This document shows positions 1 through 5,650 of a stretch of DNA of 7,612 nt, in pieces. The stretch comes from Candidatus Omnitrophota bacterium (GTDB lineage Bacteria > Omnitrophota > Gorgyraeia > Gygaellales > Profunditerraquicolaceae). Both the position numbers and the translations under genes were made by a program. Within the stretch, counting starts at the first letter, position 1. Every line of letters starts with the position of its first letter. The stretch lies in the NCBI GenBank assembly GCA_028687205.1, contig JAQUAP010000056.1, positions 1 through 7,612 of the forward strand, in the 5' to 3' direction. A model generated the notes under the pieces. That model saw only the letters and a list, made by a program, of their open reading frames with translations. It searched no databases and had not been told where the DNA came from.

Positions 1-1145
1 GCCCTGATGAGCCGGAACTCAAAAAAACCCACGCCTTAACCCGCCGGCTTAAGGACGAATTTAATTTTCAGGAAGACAAAATAAAAATTATCATTAATGA
101 ATACAAACTTTCTAAAATCATGCCTGTTGAGCAGGCCCAGATTTTAGGCCGGAACATCTTTGCTACCCTGCCTAATATTGAGCCCGGTATGCCGGAGAGG
201 CTGGTTTTGGATAATCCGGAGAGCGAATATGCCAAGGCGGTAAGGAGGATCTCCCGTTATGTAGGGGGGAGCATGGTGGGCCTGGTTTTAGGGGTAGGGG
301 TAGGCTATGGCTTTTGCCACGTGGGCGTATTAAAGGTAATCGAAGAAGAGCATATCCCGGTAGATATTATTGCCGGCTCAAGCATCGGGGCGCTCATTGC
401 CAGCCTCTGGGCTACCGGCAGGTCCAGTTCCGAGATACTGGAGATTACCCAGGATTTCCGCGAACCCAAGCAAATTTGGGGTTTAGTTGACCTGACTTTC
501 CCGCACCTGGGGTTTCTTAAAGGCAATAAGCTGTATAAATTTTTAAATAAATACCTCGGCGATAAGACCTTTTATGATACCCGGCTTCCCTTAAAAGTGA
601 TTGCCAGCGACGTAAAAAGGAAAGAGCCGCGCGTCCTGGATAAGGGTTTGTTGAGGGATGCGATTATGGCCAGCTGCTCTATGCCGGGAGTGTTCGCGCC
701 TTTTAAATTTAAGGAAGAAATGCTTTTTGACGGCGGGGTGATTAACCCGCTCCCCACCGAGCCGCTTTTTAAAATGGGGGTAAAAAAGATTATCGCGGTT
801 AATGTCACGCCCACGCGGCAGGATATCTTAAACCAGTATACCAGGATGAAGGAGGGCCTGAAGGCTAATATATCCGAAGGCATTCAAAAGAGGAGTTGGT
901 TTAGCCTGGGGAGGTATTTTAAGGACCTCTTTAAAACAAATATACTTGACATAATCTTTAGTAGTGTTGAAATATTACAGTCCGAGGTAGCCCAGAAAGA
1001 GGCGCTGCTGGCGGATGTGGTTTTACATCCGGATACCTCCGGCCTGTACTGGTTAGAGCTGCATAAAGCCGCCGAGTTCGCCAGGCGCGGAGAGGAAGAG
1101 GCGCGTAAGAATCTGGATAAGATATGGCAACTGGTAAATGAATAA
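1..1145 (+). CDS. MinD/CpaE-like ATPase-patatin phospholipase fusion, 5' partial
   Basis: Probable membrane-associated serine lipid acyl hydrolase of the patatin/NTE-like (RssA/YchK) group. The frame is open from base 3 to the stop at 1143-1145, so the gene very likely begins left of the window; the ATG at 120 is internal. Counting from that ATG, residues before about 45, together with the 39 codons upstream, read like the end of a MinD/CpaE-type P-loop ATPase (KIKIIINEYK, then ILGRNIFATLPN). The patatin domain follows, with the nucleophile elbow GSSIG (Ser88) and the dyad motif DGG (Asp204), so the Ser-Asp dyad is present. The oxyanion-hole segment is LGVGVGYGFCHVG instead of the usual GGGARGFAHIG, lacking the common arginine. 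The C-terminal 100 residues are helical and charged. The next gene starts 9 bases later, so the two are probably in one operon. Patatin assignment is strong. The ATPase part is inferred from the tail only, and the substrate is unknown. Confidence 0.85.
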   Translation, partial: PDEPELKKTHALTRRLKDEFNFQEDKIKIIINEYKLSKIMPVEQAQILGRNIFATLPNIEPGMPERLVLDNPESEYAKAVRRISRYVGGSMVGLVLGVGVGYGFCHVGVLKVIEEEHIPVDIIAGSSIGALIASLWATGRSSSEILEITQDFREPKQIWGLVDLTFPHLGFLKGNKLYKFLNKYLGDKTFYDTRLPLKVIASDVKRKEPRVLDKGLLRDAIMASCSMPGVFAPFKFKEEMLFDGGVINPLPTEPLFKMGVKKIIAVNVTPTRQDILNQYTRMKEGLKANISEGIQKRSWFSLGRYFKDLFKTNILDIIFSSVEILQSEVAQKEALLADVVLHPDTSGLYWLELHKAAEFARRGEEEARKNLDKIWQLVNE

Positions 1146-1154
1146 GGAGGAATG

Positions 1155-1616
1155 ATGGGGACTAAATACTATAGGCTATGCGCTTTCTTGTTTTTGGCCA
1201 TTCTGCTTTCCGGGTGCGCAGAGATAAAAGAGGTCTGCAAGGGAGCGATCGGAGTTTCTACCCAGGTTTTGGAAGACGGGAGGAAAGACGCCATCAAGAA
1301 AGAATTTAACATCGATCTGATTACTTGCCATAATCGGGCCAGGTCGATATTAAAAGACAGTGGTGCTTATATTTACTGCGATGATTTAAGCAAAGATATG
1401 ATTGCGGTATATATTTCCGAAGAGGATACGACTCCGGTGGGAATATTTTTTACCAGTACAGGCAAAAATACGACACTCTTAGAAATATCCAGCCCCAGCA
1501 TTTACGGTAAAGAAACAATCGCCAAGGTTATTTTTGAATCCTTGCTAACAGGGATAACCAAGCAGCGGGAGAAAGGACTTATTGATGCAACCAAAACAAA
1601 AGAAGTCGGTAAATGA
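1155..1616 (+). CDS. small lipoprotein of unknown function
   Basis: Predicted lipoprotein of 153 residues. I chose the second of two adjacent ATGs (1152 and 1155): the AGGAGG at 1145-1150 leaves one base before 1152 but four before 1155. The N-terminus has a short charged start (KYYR), a hydrophobic stretch and the lipobox LLSGC, with the lipidated Cys at residue 21, so export and lipid anchoring are well supported. The mature part is soluble alpha/beta in appearance, with three further cysteines and a central VYISEEDTTPVGIFF segment. It resembles small lipoproteins I associate with Omnitrophota genomes, but I cannot name a family or function. Its 3' end overlaps the MazG-like gene by 32 bases, which implies co-transcription and probably coupled translation. 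Confidence 0.8.
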   Translation: MGTKYYRLCAFLFLAILLSGCAEIKEVCKGAIGVSTQVLEDGRKDAIKKEFNIDLITCHNRARSILKDSGAYIYCDDLSKDMIAVYISEEDTTPVGIFFTSTGKNTTLLEISSPSIYGKETIAKVIFESLLTGITKQREKGLIDATKTKEVGK

Positions 1617-1896
1617 TTTTATAAAAGAGTGTCACCGCGTCGCTAAAATCAAGGGGTGGTGGGTGGATACCCGTAACGACGGAGAATTAATCGCGCTGAT
1701 GCATTCCGAGCTATCCGAGGCGCTTGAGGCCATGCGTAAGGGCGGCGACAAAGATGCGCTGGCTGAGGAATTAGCGGACTGCTGTATCCGCATCTTTGAT
1801 TTCTGTGGAGCCAGGAAGATAGATCTGGAAGAAGCCCTGCTTAAGAAAATGGAATACAATAGAGGCAGGCCCTACAGGCATGGAAAAAAGTTCTAA
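1585..1896 (+). CDS. MazG-like nucleotide pyrophosphohydrolase
   Basis: Small all-alpha NTP pyrophosphohydrolase of the MazG/dUTPase-like superfamily, 103 residues. Such enzymes cleave NTPs or dNTPs to the monophosphate and pyrophosphate with Mg2+, often as house-cleaning activities. The metal-binding signature is visible: E42-x-x-E45 (HSELSEALEA) followed by E62-x-x-D65 (AEELADCCIRIFD), the EExxE...ExxD pattern of one MazG repeat. The length fits a single-domain member; E. coli MazG is a duplicated protein more than twice as long. The start is the ATG at 1585, not the adjacent TTG at 1582, because AAAGGA at about 1572-1577 lies seven bases before the ATG. The gene overlaps the lipoprotein upstream by 32 bases and the hydrogenase protease downstream by 17. 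Superfamily is confident; the substrate cannot be read from the sequence. Confidence 0.85.
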   Translation: MQPKQKKSVNDFIKECHRVAKIKGWWVDTRNDGELIALMHSELSEALEAMRKGGDKDALAEELADCCIRIFDFCGARKIDLEEALLKKMEYNRGRPYRHGKKF

Positions 1897-2362
1897 AAAC
1901 TCCGCCCTCGGACACCTCAAGCTCCACCTTACGGGTAAAGTAGTAATCGTGGGTATCGGCAATACTTTGCGCAGCGATGACGGCGTAGGTTCAATCCTGG
2001 CTCAGCGCATCCAGGATAAAGTCCCATATATAGTCTATGACGCCAGCGCCAGCCCGGAAAATTATCTGGGTAAAATTATTAAAGATAAGCCGGATACCAT
2101 CCTCTTAATAGACGCGGTTGATTTCGCCGGCTCATCCGGAGAAATCAGGCTCTTAGAAGGAGAGGATATCCAGACGGTAAATTTCTTTTCTACTCACGAT
2201 GCCTCTATCAGTCTAGCAATCAACTATTTAAAAAACAGCTTAAAGGCAGCCAGCATATTTATCCTCGCTATACAGCCTAAAGTTTTGGCATTTGGAGACA
2301 AATTAAGCCCGGAGATAAGCGGGGCATTAAAAAAAATAGAAGGATGGTTTATTAATGGCTAA
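1880..2362 (+). CDS. hycI: HycI-type [NiFe]-hydrogenase maturation endopeptidase
   Basis: Peptidase family M52 protein of 160 residues (E. coli HycI is similar in size). These nickel-dependent proteases remove the C-terminal tail of the hydrogenase large subunit after the NiFe centre is inserted. Seen here: the N-terminal family motif GIGNTLRSDDGVG (residues 25-37), whose second acid (Asp34) matches the metal ligand Glu16 of HybD; LLIDAVDF around Asp78/Asp81, the second ligand region; STHDASISL with His106, matching the STHxxPL histidine; and AIQPKVLAFG (130-139), typical of HycI-like proteases of group 4 or related hydrogenases. The first 19 residues precede the core and contain no motif. 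It overlaps the MazG-like gene by 17 bases and the transporter by 8. No hydrogenase subunit lies in the window, so the protease is separated from its substrate here; it implies that the genome encodes a [NiFe]-hydrogenase. Confidence 0.88.
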   Translation: MEKSSKNSALGHLKLHLTGKVVIVGIGNTLRSDDGVGSILAQRIQDKVPYIVYDASASPENYLGKIIKDKPDTILLIDAVDFAGSSGEIRLLEGEDIQTVNFFSTHDASISLAINYLKNSLKAASIFILAIQPKVLAFGDKLSPEISGALKKIEGWFING

Positions 2363-3917
2363 GATTAGAGACAGTTGGGGGACGCGCCTCGGGATTATTA
2401 TGGCGGTTGCCGGTTCAGCCATAGGGCTGGGGAATTTCCTGCGCTTTCCGGCCAAGGCCGCTTCAAACGGGGGCGGCGCTTTTATGATCCCCTATTTTGT
2501 CTCGCTCTTTTTATTAGGCATACCGCTGATGTGGATTGAATGGACCCTTGGCCGTTACGGGGGCGGATTTGAACACGGCACAGCCCCGGGGATATTCCAT
2601 AGCCTCTGGCAGAAAAACCGTTTCATTAAGTATTTCGGGGTAATCGGTATTTTCGGTCCGTTAGTCATATTCATTTATTATATTTACATAGAATCCTGGA
2701 CTCTGGCTTATAGTTTTTTCGCCTTGTTCGGTAAATACGCACAGCTTCGCGACCAGGCAGCAATGCAGAATTTCCTTACGAACTTTCAAGGGTTGGGGAA
2801 TGACCAGTATTTTGAGAGTCTGGGCTGGGCCTACTTTTTCTTCTTAATTACCTTTATTTTAAATATCGGGGTGATTTATCACGGCATAAAAGGCGGGATA
2901 GAGAAACTCTGTAAATGGGCAATGCCGCTTTTATTTATTTTTGCCATTATCCTGATGGTCAGGGTCTTTACCTTGGGTTCGCCTGATGCGGCTAACCCCG
3001 GCTGGAATGCCCTTGGCGGCCTGGGGTTCTTATGGAACCCGGATTTTTCCGCTTTAAAATCCGCTAAGGTCTGGCTGGAAGCGGCAGGCCAGATATTCTT
3101 TACCTTAAGCGTCGGTATCGGGGTAATCCTTACCTATGCCAGCTATCTTGCCAAGGGCGATGATGTTGTCCTCTCCGGGCTTACTGCCTCGTCTACCAAT
3201 GAATTGGCCGAAGTGATATTAGGGGGGAGCATTATCATCCCCGCGGCATTCGCATTCTTCGGGCCGGTAGATATAAAGACAATCGCCCAATCCGGCGTAT
3301 TTAACCTCGGTTTTGTGACTATGCCACTGGTTTTAAATAAGCTTCCCTTCGCGGCGCTCTTCGGGTTCTGCTGGTTTGGTTTATTATTTTTAGCCGGGAT
3401 CACTTCATCCGTTTCCCTGGCCCAGCCGGCAGTCGCCTTCCTGGAAGACGAGTTTGATATCAACCGTAAAAAATCCGTATCCATATTCGCTAGCGTAGCG
3501 TTTATATTATGCCAGCCGGCGATTTTCTTTTTAGGCAGGGGCGTAGTCGATGAACTGGATTTCTGGGGCGGGACATTCTTCCTGGTCATCTTTGCTGCGA
3601 TAGAAGTCATCCTTTTTGCCTGGGTCTTTGGCATGGAACGGGCCTGGGACGAGATACATAAGGGGGCGGATATGCGGGTGCCTAAAATTTATAAATTTAT
3701 CATCAAATATATTACTCCGCTTTTTCTCTTTTTTATCCTTGGGATGTGGCTATGGCAGGAATGGCTGCCGATTATCTTCATGAAGAATATTCCTGCGGCT
3801 AACCAGCCGTTTATCCTGATGACCCGGATTGGGTTATTAGCGTTATTCCTGATTTTAGGGCTGCTCGTTAAAATTGCCTGGATGAGAAAAAAGAAGCAAA
3901 TGCAAAGGATAAGATGA
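2355..3917 (+). CDS. LeuT-like sodium:amino-acid symporter (NSS/SNF family)
   Basis: Inner-membrane neurotransmitter:sodium symporter, 520 residues, against 519 for Aquifex LeuT, and strikingly LeuT-like throughout. It should import a hydrophobic or small amino acid with Na+. TM1 carries GSAIGLGNFLRFP (20-32), the unwound GLGN of the family. It is followed by NGGGAFMIPY, GIPLMWIEW and the YYIYIESW segment; Tyr109 corresponds to LeuT Tyr108. The TM6 break GQIFFTLSVGIG has Phe249, Thr250 and Ser252, matching LeuT Phe253, Thr254 and Ser256. Asn282 matches LeuT Asn286 (Na1). Ala347, Thr350 and Ser351 match the Na2 ligands Ala351, Thr354 and Ser355. One pocket difference is Ser21 where LeuT has Asn21. 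LeuT residues are from memory. The ATG overlaps the end of hycI, and the stop overlaps the next start as ATGA. Family is certain; the exact substrate is inferred. Confidence 0.95.
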   Translation: MAKIRDSWGTRLGIIMAVAGSAIGLGNFLRFPAKAASNGGGAFMIPYFVSLFLLGIPLMWIEWTLGRYGGGFEHGTAPGIFHSLWQKNRFIKYFGVIGIFGPLVIFIYYIYIESWTLAYSFFALFGKYAQLRDQAAMQNFLTNFQGLGNDQYFESLGWAYFFFLITFILNIGVIYHGIKGGIEKLCKWAMPLLFIFAIILMVRVFTLGSPDAANPGWNALGGLGFLWNPDFSALKSAKVWLEAAGQIFFTLSVGIGVILTYASYLAKGDDVVLSGLTASSTNELAEVILGGSIIIPAAFAFFGPVDIKTIAQSGVFNLGFVTMPLVLNKLPFAALFGFCWFGLLFLAGITSSVSLAQPAVAFLEDEFDINRKKSVSIFASVAFILCQPAIFFLGRGVVDELDFWGGTFFLVIFAAIEVILFAWVFGMERAWDEIHKGADMRVPKIYKFIIKYITPLFLFFILGMWLWQEWLPIIFMKNIPAANQPFILMTRIGLLALFLILGLLVKIAWMRKKKQMQRIR

Positions 3918-4018
3918 AGCTAGCCGGTTGGTTGTTTTTAATTGTCTCCTGGGGCATGATTATCGGCCTGGCAACATTCTGTTTTGTCAAGGTCTTTTCC
4001 AAAAAAGAGCTTAAGTAA
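3914..4018 (+). CDS. 34-residue single-span membrane protein, probable transporter partner
   Basis: A very short gene that overlaps the symporter stop as ATGA. The protein begins MKLAGWLFLIVSWG, continues as one hydrophobic span (about residues 5-25) ending FCFVKVF, and finishes with the basic tail SKKELK. The positive end after the span predicts N-out/C-in orientation. The overlap with the transporter, the absence of internal stops and the clean helix-plus-basic-tail design support a real gene despite its length. Known parallel: MetS, the small membrane subunit of the NSS transporter MetP in Corynebacterium glutamicum, is encoded next to its transporter. I infer a similar accessory or stabilising role here. 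I see no sequence signature proving membership of the MetS family. SD-like AAAGGA at 3904-3909 precedes the ATG by four bases. Confidence 0.7.
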   Translation: MKLAGWLFLIVSWGMIIGLATFCFVKVFSKKELK

Positions 4019-4039
4019 ATGCGCAAGTTATGGTATAAT
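4011..4039 (+). promoter_or_regulatory. probable native tRNA-Phe promoter
   Basis: Extended -10 TGGTATAAT (4031-4039) with a perfect TATAAT, and a weak -35 candidate TTAAGT (4011-4016) at 17-bp spacing. Transcription would start near 4046, about 20 bases before the tRNA 5' end at 4066, a normal tRNA leader. The tRNA there is now truncated, so the promoter would read into the AT-rich insert. A perfect 10-bp palindrome TTAGCGCTAA (4042-4051) sits at the expected start site. Confidence 0.6.
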
Positions 4040-4062
4040 CCTTAGCGCTAAAGATAAAAAAA

Positions 4063-4086
4063 TCCGCCGAGGTAGCTCAGTGGTAG
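4063..4086 (+). repeat. 24-bp direct repeat, left copy (putative attL)
   Basis: Perfect 24-base match to 5651-5674, in the same orientation, 1588 bases away. It consists of TCC plus the first 21 bases of tRNA-Phe: the acceptor 5' strand GCCGAGG, the two linker bases, the D-stem 5' strand and the D-loop. Identity stops at base 4087. Flanking bases differ on both sides, as expected for a recombination core or target duplication. Confidence 0.85.
4066..4086 (+). pseudogene. truncated tRNA-Phe 5' fragment
   Basis: Identical to the first 21 bases of the complete tRNA-Phe at 5654, then diverges. No anticodon stem, T-arm or CCTCGGC acceptor 3' strand follows, so it cannot fold as a tRNA. It lies downstream of a good -10 element, suggesting it is the left half of the original locus cut off by an insertion. 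Confidence 0.8.
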
Positions 4087-4138
4087 TAGCGATGCACTGA
4101 TAGTTAACTCCTTGATAAATATAGGGTTATGATTTAGA

Positions 4139-4158
4139 TGTAGCGAAAATTGTAGTGA
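4139..4158 (+). repeat. left tandem TGTAGYGA repeats (putative arm sites)
   Basis: Two copies, TGTAGCGAAAAT (4139-4150) and TGTAGTGAGAAA (from 4151), start 12 bases apart, 52 bases inside the left direct repeat. The same motif recurs in the same orientation near the right border. Paired short repeats flanking a core are typical of tyrosine-recombinase arm-type sites; the role is inferred. Confidence 0.5.
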
Positions 4159-4245
4159 GAAAATAGGTAGAATTTTGCAAGAAACCCCAGAGAAATACAA
4201 AAACAACCAAAAGCGACAAAAGTCAGAAAATAAGATAAAAATTGC

Positions 4246-4274
4246 TTGACAACAAAAATAGAAAGAGTTAAACT
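4246..4274 (+). promoter_or_regulatory. sigma-70-type promoter of the element genes
   Basis: Perfect -35 TTGACA (4246-4251), 17-bp spacer, and -10 TAAACT (4269-4274, four of six matches). Transcription would start near 4281, giving a leader of about 80 bases before the ATG at 4362. I see no convincing hairpin or operator in that leader. Confidence 0.6.
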
Positions 4275-4361
4275 GGTCTATCCCTAATATATTATGCGTG
4301 CCTTCAATCCAGAAACCTTCCTTCCGGTTGCGCAAGACTTTAGAAATATGGAGGAGCTACA

Positions 4362-4601
4362 ATGTCGAAAATAATCACTTTCAGCGAGTCAGCCAAAGCA
4401 GAGATTTTAGATTCATTCAATATGGCGGTTAATCTTGAAACCGGCTATATCGTTGAAAAAAATAATTCGCAAAAAATAGTTTTGTCCCCAGAAGGAGATC
4501 CCTTAGAATTCAGAAATTTTGCTGGTATTAAAAAGGGCTCTTTGGTTTTTGTGAAATCAGATATCACTTCCCTCATTAATCTTTCCGATACTCTTAAGTA
4601 A
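4362..4601 (+). CDS. 79-residue protein of unknown function (element gene 1)
   Basis: Not recognised to a named family. A short protein preceded by a strong ribosome binding site, GGAGGAG (4350-4356), five bases before the ATG, which fixes the start. It begins with a probable helix (FSESAKAEILDSFNMAV), then a strand-rich centre with YIVEKNNSQKIVLSPEGDPLEF, and ends FAGIKKGSLVFVKSDITSLINLSD. No signal peptide, membrane span, cysteines or catalytic motif is visible, so it is probably a small cytoplasmic alpha/beta protein. I have a vague impression of similar short proteins in candidate-phylum genomes, but no function attaches to them. Its stop is immediately followed by the ATG of the next gene, with no intervening base. 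This suggests the two products are made together, perhaps as a regulator or partner and its effector, which is inference only. Confidence 0.75.
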   Translation: MSKIITFSESAKAEILDSFNMAVNLETGYIVEKNNSQKIVLSPEGDPLEFRNFAGIKKGSLVFVKSDITSLINLSDTLK

Positions 4602-5474
4602 ATGGCTTGGCATGCCGTATTAGGAAAGCTTCTTGCCAAAATATCCCCAAAGATTAATCTAGACGTTAAAAACCCCATAATCATTAATAAACTTAATGTC
4701 CATATAACTAATATCGATAATAACCAAGATGTTAATTATGACCCAGAAAAAAACACATGCAATATTAATTTAAAGAATCTGGAGCAAAATTTAAAAAAGG
4801 AAATTCTTTCTCTGGATTTGCTAGAGGAAGAAAGAATTTTGCTCCAAGACAAATGTAAAGATACAATTGAAGAGTTCAGATCTCAAGAAAAACTGGCTGA
4901 AACACAGGAGAGACTAAGGTTCTTAGACAAGAAAATTCCGCTAGAAGATTTAAATATTTGGAGAGCTGCTTTATATCTTAGACACTGCTACACTACAAAG
5001 GGGCTAAAACAGAAAGTCGGGGCTATAAAATATCAAATAATGCAAAAATTTGGGGATAAAGGTAGAAATATAGCTAATTTATGTACTGCAGGATATTTAG
5101 AGGAATGGTTAATGCCTGCCTATGAGAAATTGAAAGAAACGTTAGCCGATGAAGACTTAGCTAAGCTAGAATTCGGCAAAATATATTCTAATCTTGTTAA
5201 CCAGCTTCCTTTTACTATTTTTGTAAGCCATGTAATGTCTAGAGATGAGCTAAAGAAAGAAATATTAAGAAGAAAGGAATTTGGTATAGCATTTGTCAAT
5301 ATTCACGCTATAGGGGATATTAATGTGTTAAAAGTTAAGGCGGTAACTGTTGAAATAGAGAAAGAAAGAGAGCATTGTGACGAAGTAAAGAAACATCATA
5401 TTTTTGTTAGGATTTATTTTAAAGATACCGGAGAAACAAAACAAACAGCCAATCCTTGCGAAACCCCAAGATAA
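4602..5474 (+). CDS. 290-residue protein of unknown function (element gene 2)
   Basis: I do not recognise this protein. Its ATG directly abuts the stop of the preceding gene and has only a weak SD (CTTAAG), so translation is probably coupled. Residues 1-20 form a short amphipathic start (MAWHAVLGKLLAKISPK). Residues 20-57 are Asn/Ile-rich and probably beta. Residues 58-112 are highly charged and look like a coiled coil (KKEILSLDLLEEERILLQDK). Residues 115-185 are a helical region with aromatic and Cys/His residues (RHCYTTKG, CTAGYLEEW). Residues 190-290 are mixed, with a beta-like C-terminus (FVNIHAIGDINVLKVKAVTV, then HHIFVRIYF) and a polar tail ending NPCETPR. No transmembrane span or nuclease, kinase or P-loop motif is visible. 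It is AT-rich in codon use, unlike the flanking genes, consistent with acquisition. It could be a defence, toxin or element-maintenance factor, but nothing in the sequence decides this. Confidence 0.78.
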   Translation: MAWHAVLGKLLAKISPKINLDVKNPIIINKLNVHITNIDNNQDVNYDPEKNTCNINLKNLEQNLKKEILSLDLLEEERILLQDKCKDTIEEFRSQEKLAETQERLRFLDKKIPLEDLNIWRAALYLRHCYTTKGLKQKVGAIKYQIMQKFGDKGRNIANLCTAGYLEEWLMPAYEKLKETLADEDLAKLEFGKIYSNLVNQLPFTIFVSHVMSRDELKKEILRRKEFGIAFVNIHAIGDINVLKVKAVTVEIEKEREHCDEVKKHHIFVRIYFKDTGETKQTANPCETPR

Positions 5475-5499
5475 ACTTATCCCTTCTCTAATTTTTTTA

Positions 5500-5527
5500 T
5501 TGCATAGCATATTAGTTATGTTATAAT
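5500..5527 (+). promoter_or_regulatory. element-borne promoter reading towards tRNA-Phe
   Basis: TTGCAT (5500-5505), 16-bp spacer and an extended -10, TGTTATAAT (5519-5527, perfect TATAAT). Transcription would start near 5534, giving a leader of about 120 bases before the mature tRNA 5' end. That is long for a tRNA and would need 5' processing by RNase P. It would replace the native promoter left behind at 4031-4039. Confidence 0.55.
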
Positions 5528-5542
5528 TTGCTCAAGTTTCAC

Positions 5543-5561
5543 TGTAGTGATTTTGTAGTGA
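5543..5561 (+). repeat. right tandem TGTAGTGA repeats (putative arm sites)
   Basis: TGTAGTGA at 5543-5550 and again at 5554-5561, period 11 bases (TGTAGTGATTT then TGTAGTGATTA), ending 89 bases before the right direct repeat. Same motif and orientation as the pair inside the left border. About one helical turn between copies suits tandem protein binding; the recombinase role is inferred. Confidence 0.5.
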
Positions 5562-5650
5562 TTAGTGTCGAAATTAAGCAAAATTCTCTTGGAAGGGAGC
5601 GCTCTTTAGAACGTTTCCCCGACGCTGTAACTAATTGATACACAAATACT

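Larger units (their letters stand above)
4019..4361. other. 343-bp non-coding stretch containing the element's left border
   Basis: Holds, in order, the probable native tRNA-Phe promoter, the 21-bp tRNA 5' fragment, tandem TGTAGYGA repeats, an AT-rich stretch, a sigma-70-type promoter, and the leader and ribosome binding site of the first element gene. I see no coding region in it. The minus-strand reading frame across it is low in complexity and runs through the tRNA fragment. Confidence 0.6.

Noticed and set aside
120..122. ATG at 120 as the true start of the patatin gene.
   Set aside because: The frame is open to the window edge with protein-like, ATPase-tail sequence and there is no ribosome binding site before 120.
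3143..3634. 163-codon open frame on the minus strand.
   Set aside because: Lies wholly inside the symporter gene, whose family identity is unambiguous; composition is that of an antisense shadow.
4135..4175. Minus-strand reading over the left TGTAG repeats gives a Thr-rich tail (FLTTIFATSKS then stop); the right pair gives LITTKSLQ then stop, recalling integrase C-terminal tails that overlap arm sites.
   Set aside because: The frames upstream of these tails are stop-broken or low in complexity and show no R-H-R-Y recombinase motifs, so I do not call an integrase remnant.
4048..4335. 95-codon open frame on the minus strand.
   Set aside because: Phe/Leu-rich low-complexity protein without a ribosome site that runs through the tRNA fragment; it mirrors A-rich DNA.
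5470..5499. Possible terminator after the element genes (GATAA-AC-TTATC followed by a T run).
   Set aside because: The loop would be only two bases and the stem weak; the T run alone is not enough to call a terminator.
5591..5627. Possible structured leader before tRNA-Phe (GAGCGCTC palindrome, GACGC).
   Set aside because: No stable stem with a reasonable loop could be built, and no riboswitch or T-box signature was seen.
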